DNA from: Bacteroidales bacterium
GTDB taxonomy: Bacteria > Planctomycetota > Planctomycetia > Gemmatales > Gemmataceae
Length of the DNA stretch: 43,259 bases
NCBI GenBank assembly: GCA_026931725.1
Contig: JAIXLE010000256.1
Location: forward strand, 1-43,259
Direction of reading: 5' to 3'
The position numbers and the translations under genes were made by a program. This document shows positions 40,630-43,259 of the stretch, piece by piece. The first letter of the stretch is position 1. Every line of letters begins with the position of its first letter. The notes beneath the pieces were generated by a model, which saw nothing but the letters and a program-made list of their open reading frames with translations, made no database searches and had not been told where the DNA came from.

Positions 40630-43259
40630 ATGTTCACACAGATTCTCTATCGTCCGGCGTTGGCCATCGTCATCTCCATCATCCTCCTGTTCCTCGGGGT
40701 GCTGGGTGTCCTCACTCTCCCCGTCGCACAGTTCCCCTCCGTCGCGCCGCCGACGGTGATGGTGACAATCTCCTATCCGGGGGCGAGTGCGAACGTGCTG
40801 GTCGATGCGGTTCTGGTTCCCCTGGAGCAATCCATTAACGGGGTGCAGAACATGCGGTACATGTCTTCCTCCGCCACCAGTGCCGGGGAAGCCGCCATCA
40901 CGATCTACTTCGAGCCGGGCACCGACCCCAACATCAACGTCGTGAACGTCCAGAACCGGGTCAACATCGTGTTGTTCCAGTTGCCGCCGTTGGTCGTCCG
41001 GGAAGGGATTCTCGTCAGTCAGGTCGTTCCTAGTATGTTGATGTACGTCAACCTCTATAGCAAAGACCCCAACGCCGACCAGAAGGAACTGTTCAACTTC
41101 GCCAATATCTACGTCATGCCCCGGATCAAGCGGATTCAGGGGATGGGGATCCCCCGGAACCTCGGGAACCGGATCTTCGCCATGCGGGTCTGGTTGAACC
41201 CCGATAGTATGCGGCGGTACAACATCTCGACCGAAGAGATTATGAAGCAGATTTCCGAGCAGAGTATCATCGGCTCACCCGGTCGCCTGGGGCAGGCGAC
41301 CGGGAAAACCTCGCAATCGAAGGAATACGTTCTCACATACGTTGGGAGATATAACAAACCCGAGCAGTACGGCGAAATTATCCTGCGTGCGAACCCCAAG
41401 GGGGAAAACCTCAAACTCAAGGATGTCGGAGAAGTCGAACTCGGGCCGCAATTCTTCGACATCTACTCGGACATCAACGGCTACCCGGCCGCGTCCATCG
41501 TTCTGAAACAAGCCCCCGGCTCCAACGCGGCCGAGGTGATCGCCAACATCAAGAAAGAACTCGAAGACATCAAGCACGAGACATTCCCGCCCGGCATGGA
41601 TTACGAACTGGCTTACGATGTCTCCAGTTTCTTGGATGCCTCCATCGAGAAGGTGGTGCATACCCTGGTGGAAGCGTTTATCCTCGTATCGCTCGTCGTT
41701 TATATGTTCCTGGGGGACATTCGTTCCACCTTGATTCCGATTCTGGCGGTGCCGGTGTCGTTGATCGGAACTTTCTTCATCCTCCAGGTCATGGGATTGT
41801 CCATCAACCTGATCACCTTGTTCGCCATGGTGCTGGCCATCGGGGTCGTGGTCGACGATGCCATCGTCGTCGTCGAGGCGGTCCACGCCAAGATGGCGGA
41901 GAAGCATTTGTCCCCGTACTTGGCGACGATGGAGGTGCTGCACGAGATCAGCGGGGCCATCATCGCCATCACGTTGGTGATGACTTCGGTGTTCGTCCCG
42001 GTGACATTCATTCCGGGGCCGGTGGGGCAGTTTTATCGCCAATTCGGCATCACGATGGCCACCTCCATCATCCTGTCCCGTCTGGTCGCCCTGACGCTGA
42101 CCCCCGTACTCTGTGCGATGATTCTGAAGCCACACGAACACGCGCACGATGCCGGCCATGGAGATGGGCACCCTGCGCCCGGTCACGCTCCTGTTCCGAA
42201 GAAACGCCGCAGCATCTTCAAGTTGCTGCTCGTCGCGGTTGGCGGCCTGGTGGTTCTCGGTGGCATGACCTACATGGCCTACGAACTGTGGGGGCCGGTC
42301 GGCTTCCTGCTGCTGGCGTTGCCATTAGTCCGCAAGCCGTTCGACCGAGCCGTCGAAATGGTGACGAACATTTATGGTGGCATTTTGAAACGGATCATCA
42401 CCCGCCGGGTGCTGACGCTGGGGGTCGTGGGTGGGTTCGTTGCGGGCGTGGTCGTCGTCAATACGCAGCTCTCGACCGGGTTCATTCCGGGTGAAGATCA
42501 AGGGATCATTTACGCCGTGCTGCAAACGCCACCCGGTTCGACACTTGAATACACGAACTCCAAGTCCCACGAACTCGAAAAGATTGCCAAAGAGATCGAG
42601 GAAGTGACTTCCGTGACTTCGCTGGCCGGTTACGAAGTCCTCACCGAAGGGCGGGGATCGAATGCGGGAACCTGTCTGATTAACTTGAAGAACTGGGCCG
42701 AGCGGAAACGAACCGCTCGGGAAATCATCGTCGAACTGGAAGAAAGAGCCCGTGTGCTGAGTAACGTGAAGCTGGAGTTCTTTGAACCGCCCGCCGTGCC
42801 CGGATTCGGGACCGCCGGGGGGATTTCGTTACTGGTACTCGACAAGACCAACTCGAACAACTACGCCCGGCTCGGTGAAGTCACCGACAAGTTCATGGCT
42901 GCCTTGAAGAAGCGGAAAGAACTCTCGAACCTGTTCACCTTCTATGCCGCCAACTACCCGCAGTATGAACTCATCATCAACAATGAGATCGCCATGCAGA
43001 AGGGGGTGTCGATCAAAACGGCGATGGATAACCTGAACATCCTGATCGGTAGTACCTGGGAACAAGGGTTCATTCTCTTCAACCAATTCTTCAAGGTGTT
43101 CGTGCAGGCCAAGCCTGAGTTTCGCCGCTACCCAGAAGACTTGTCCAATCTGTTCGTGCAGAACGACAAGGGGGAAATGGTTCCCTACTCGGCGTTCATG
43201 ACGATGGAGAAGAAACAGGGGTTGAACGAAATCACCCGGTACAACCTGTACACCTCCGC
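40630..43259 (+). CDS. RND efflux pump, HAE1 (AcrB/MexB) type, cut by window end
   Basis: ATG 40630 opens a frame of 876 codons to the window edge, so roughly the last fifth is missing. HAE1 features: the N-terminal membrane segment (LAIVISIILLFLGVLGVLTLP), YPGASANVLVDAVLVPLEQSINGV, the TM4 proton-relay motif GVVVDDAIVVVEAVH, and FIPGEDQGIIYAVLQTPPGST. It would expel drugs or other amphiphiles from periplasm and membrane using proton flow, with the adaptor upstream. Two oddities lie between TM6 and TM7: a His-rich cytoplasmic loop (PHEHAHDAGHGDGHPAPGH, residues about 501-520) and an extra hydrophobic hairpin at about 528-573 absent from AcrB. The HAE1 motifs argue against a Czc-type metal pump despite the His residues. 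Confidence 0.93.
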   Translation, partial: MFTQILYRPALAIVISIILLFLGVLGVLTLPVAQFPSVAPPTVMVTISYPGASANVLVDAVLVPLEQSINGVQNMRYMSSSATSAGEAAITIYFEPGTDPNINVVNVQNRVNIVLFQLPPLVVREGILVSQVVPSMLMYVNLYSKDPNADQKELFNFANIYVMPRIKRIQGMGIPRNLGNRIFAMRVWLNPDSMRRYNISTEEIMKQISEQSIIGSPGRLGQATGKTSQSKEYVLTYVGRYNKPEQYGEIILRANPKGENLKLKDVGEVELGPQFFDIYSDINGYPAASIVLKQAPGSNAAEVIANIKKELEDIKHETFPPGMDYELAYDVSSFLDASIEKVVHTLVEAFILVSLVVYMFLGDIRSTLIPILAVPVSLIGTFFILQVMGLSINLITLFAMVLAIGVVVDDAIVVVEAVHAKMAEKHLSPYLATMEVLHEISGAIIAITLVMTSVFVPVTFIPGPVGQFYRQFGITMATSIILSRLVALTLTPVLCAMILKPHEHAHDAGHGDGHPAPGHAPVPKKRRSIFKLLLVAVGGLVVLGGMTYMAYELWGPVGFLLLALPLVRKPFDRAVEMVTNIYGGILKRIITRRVLTLGVVGGFVAGVVVVNTQLSTGFIPGEDQGIIYAVLQTPPGSTLEYTNSKSHELEKIAKEIEEVTSVTSLAGYEVLTEGRGSNAGTCLINLKNWAERKRTAREIIVELEERARVLSNVKLEFFEPPAVPGFGTAGGISLLVLDKTNSNNYARLGEVTDKFMAALKKRKELSNLFTFYAANYPQYELIINNEIAMQKGVSIKTAMDNLNILIGSTWEQGFILFNQFFKVFVQAKPEFRRYPEDLSNLFVQNDKGEMVPYSAFMTMEKKQGLNEITRYNLYTS

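Noticed and set aside
1..43259. tRNA, rRNA, insertion sequence, prophage or CRISPR array
   Set aside because: I read the intergenic spaces and saw no tRNA-like cloverleaf, no transposase or integrase motif, and no regularly spaced repeats. A computed scan could still find a weak candidate.

Overview
The window looks like a chromosomal piece of a high-GC planctomycete, most likely close to Gemmataceae. This is inferred from gene content, not from a marker gene. The indicators are a transmembrane Ser/Thr kinase carrying a sulfatase-modifying-factor-like domain, Tat-type signals on a Gfo/Idh/MocA oxidoreductase and a neighbouring TIM-barrel protein, an HTH/pseudo-receiver fusion, an AcpS with a GIGTQIVD start, and strong GC bias at third codon positions. 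I saw no rRNA, tRNA, CRISPR array, transposase or phage gene, so this reads as ordinary core and accessory chromosome rather than an island.

Layout. 1-4.8 kb (minus strand): the 5' part of a secreted dipeptidyl-peptidase-IV-like S9 peptidase, an HTH/pseudo-receiver regulator, a gene-poor 743-bp stretch, then a DUF4177 protein and a coiled-coil zinc-ribbon protein. 4.9-8.2 kb (plus): a LolCDE/MacB-like permease and ATPase, then a branched-chain aminotransferase. 8.3-12.7 kb (plus): the Tat-type oxidoreductase and TIM-barrel pair, a Ca2+/H+ antiporter and a lone ABC-2 permease. 12.7-15.4 kb: acpS (minus) diverges from a PcrA/UvrD helicase (plus). 15.5-17.2 kb (minus): a degenerate alpha/beta hydrolase and a [2Fe-2S] ferredoxin. 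17.4-25 kb: an OprP-like porin, a HerA-like (DUF853) ATPase, a drug/polysaccharide-type ABC exporter pair and an L-lactate permease.

25.1-33.1 kb: mostly plus-strand genes: a coiled-coil lipoprotein, an unknown possible winged-helix protein, a secreted M28 aminopeptidase, moaC, a polyprenyl diphosphate synthase, RecQ and a small membrane protein, with one small minus-strand hypothetical at 32.3-32.6 kb. 33.1-38.8 kb (minus): a YgfZ/GcvT-like protein, then a two-gene unit made of a secreted protein of unknown function and the kinase-TM-FGE-like fusion. 39.3 kb to the end (plus): an RND adaptor lipoprotein and its HAE1-type pump, cut by the window end.

The most unusual items are the kinase/secreted-protein pair, the RND system with His- and Asp-rich insertions and what looks like an extra membrane hairpin in the pump, an AcpS lacking its usual metal-binding Asp, an alpha/beta hydrolase without a Ser nucleophile, and a dispersed 24-nt perfect-hairpin family found in several intergenic regions. 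No single locus clearly shows a new defence or biosynthetic system. The kinase pair and the RND operon are the best candidates for undescribed biology.
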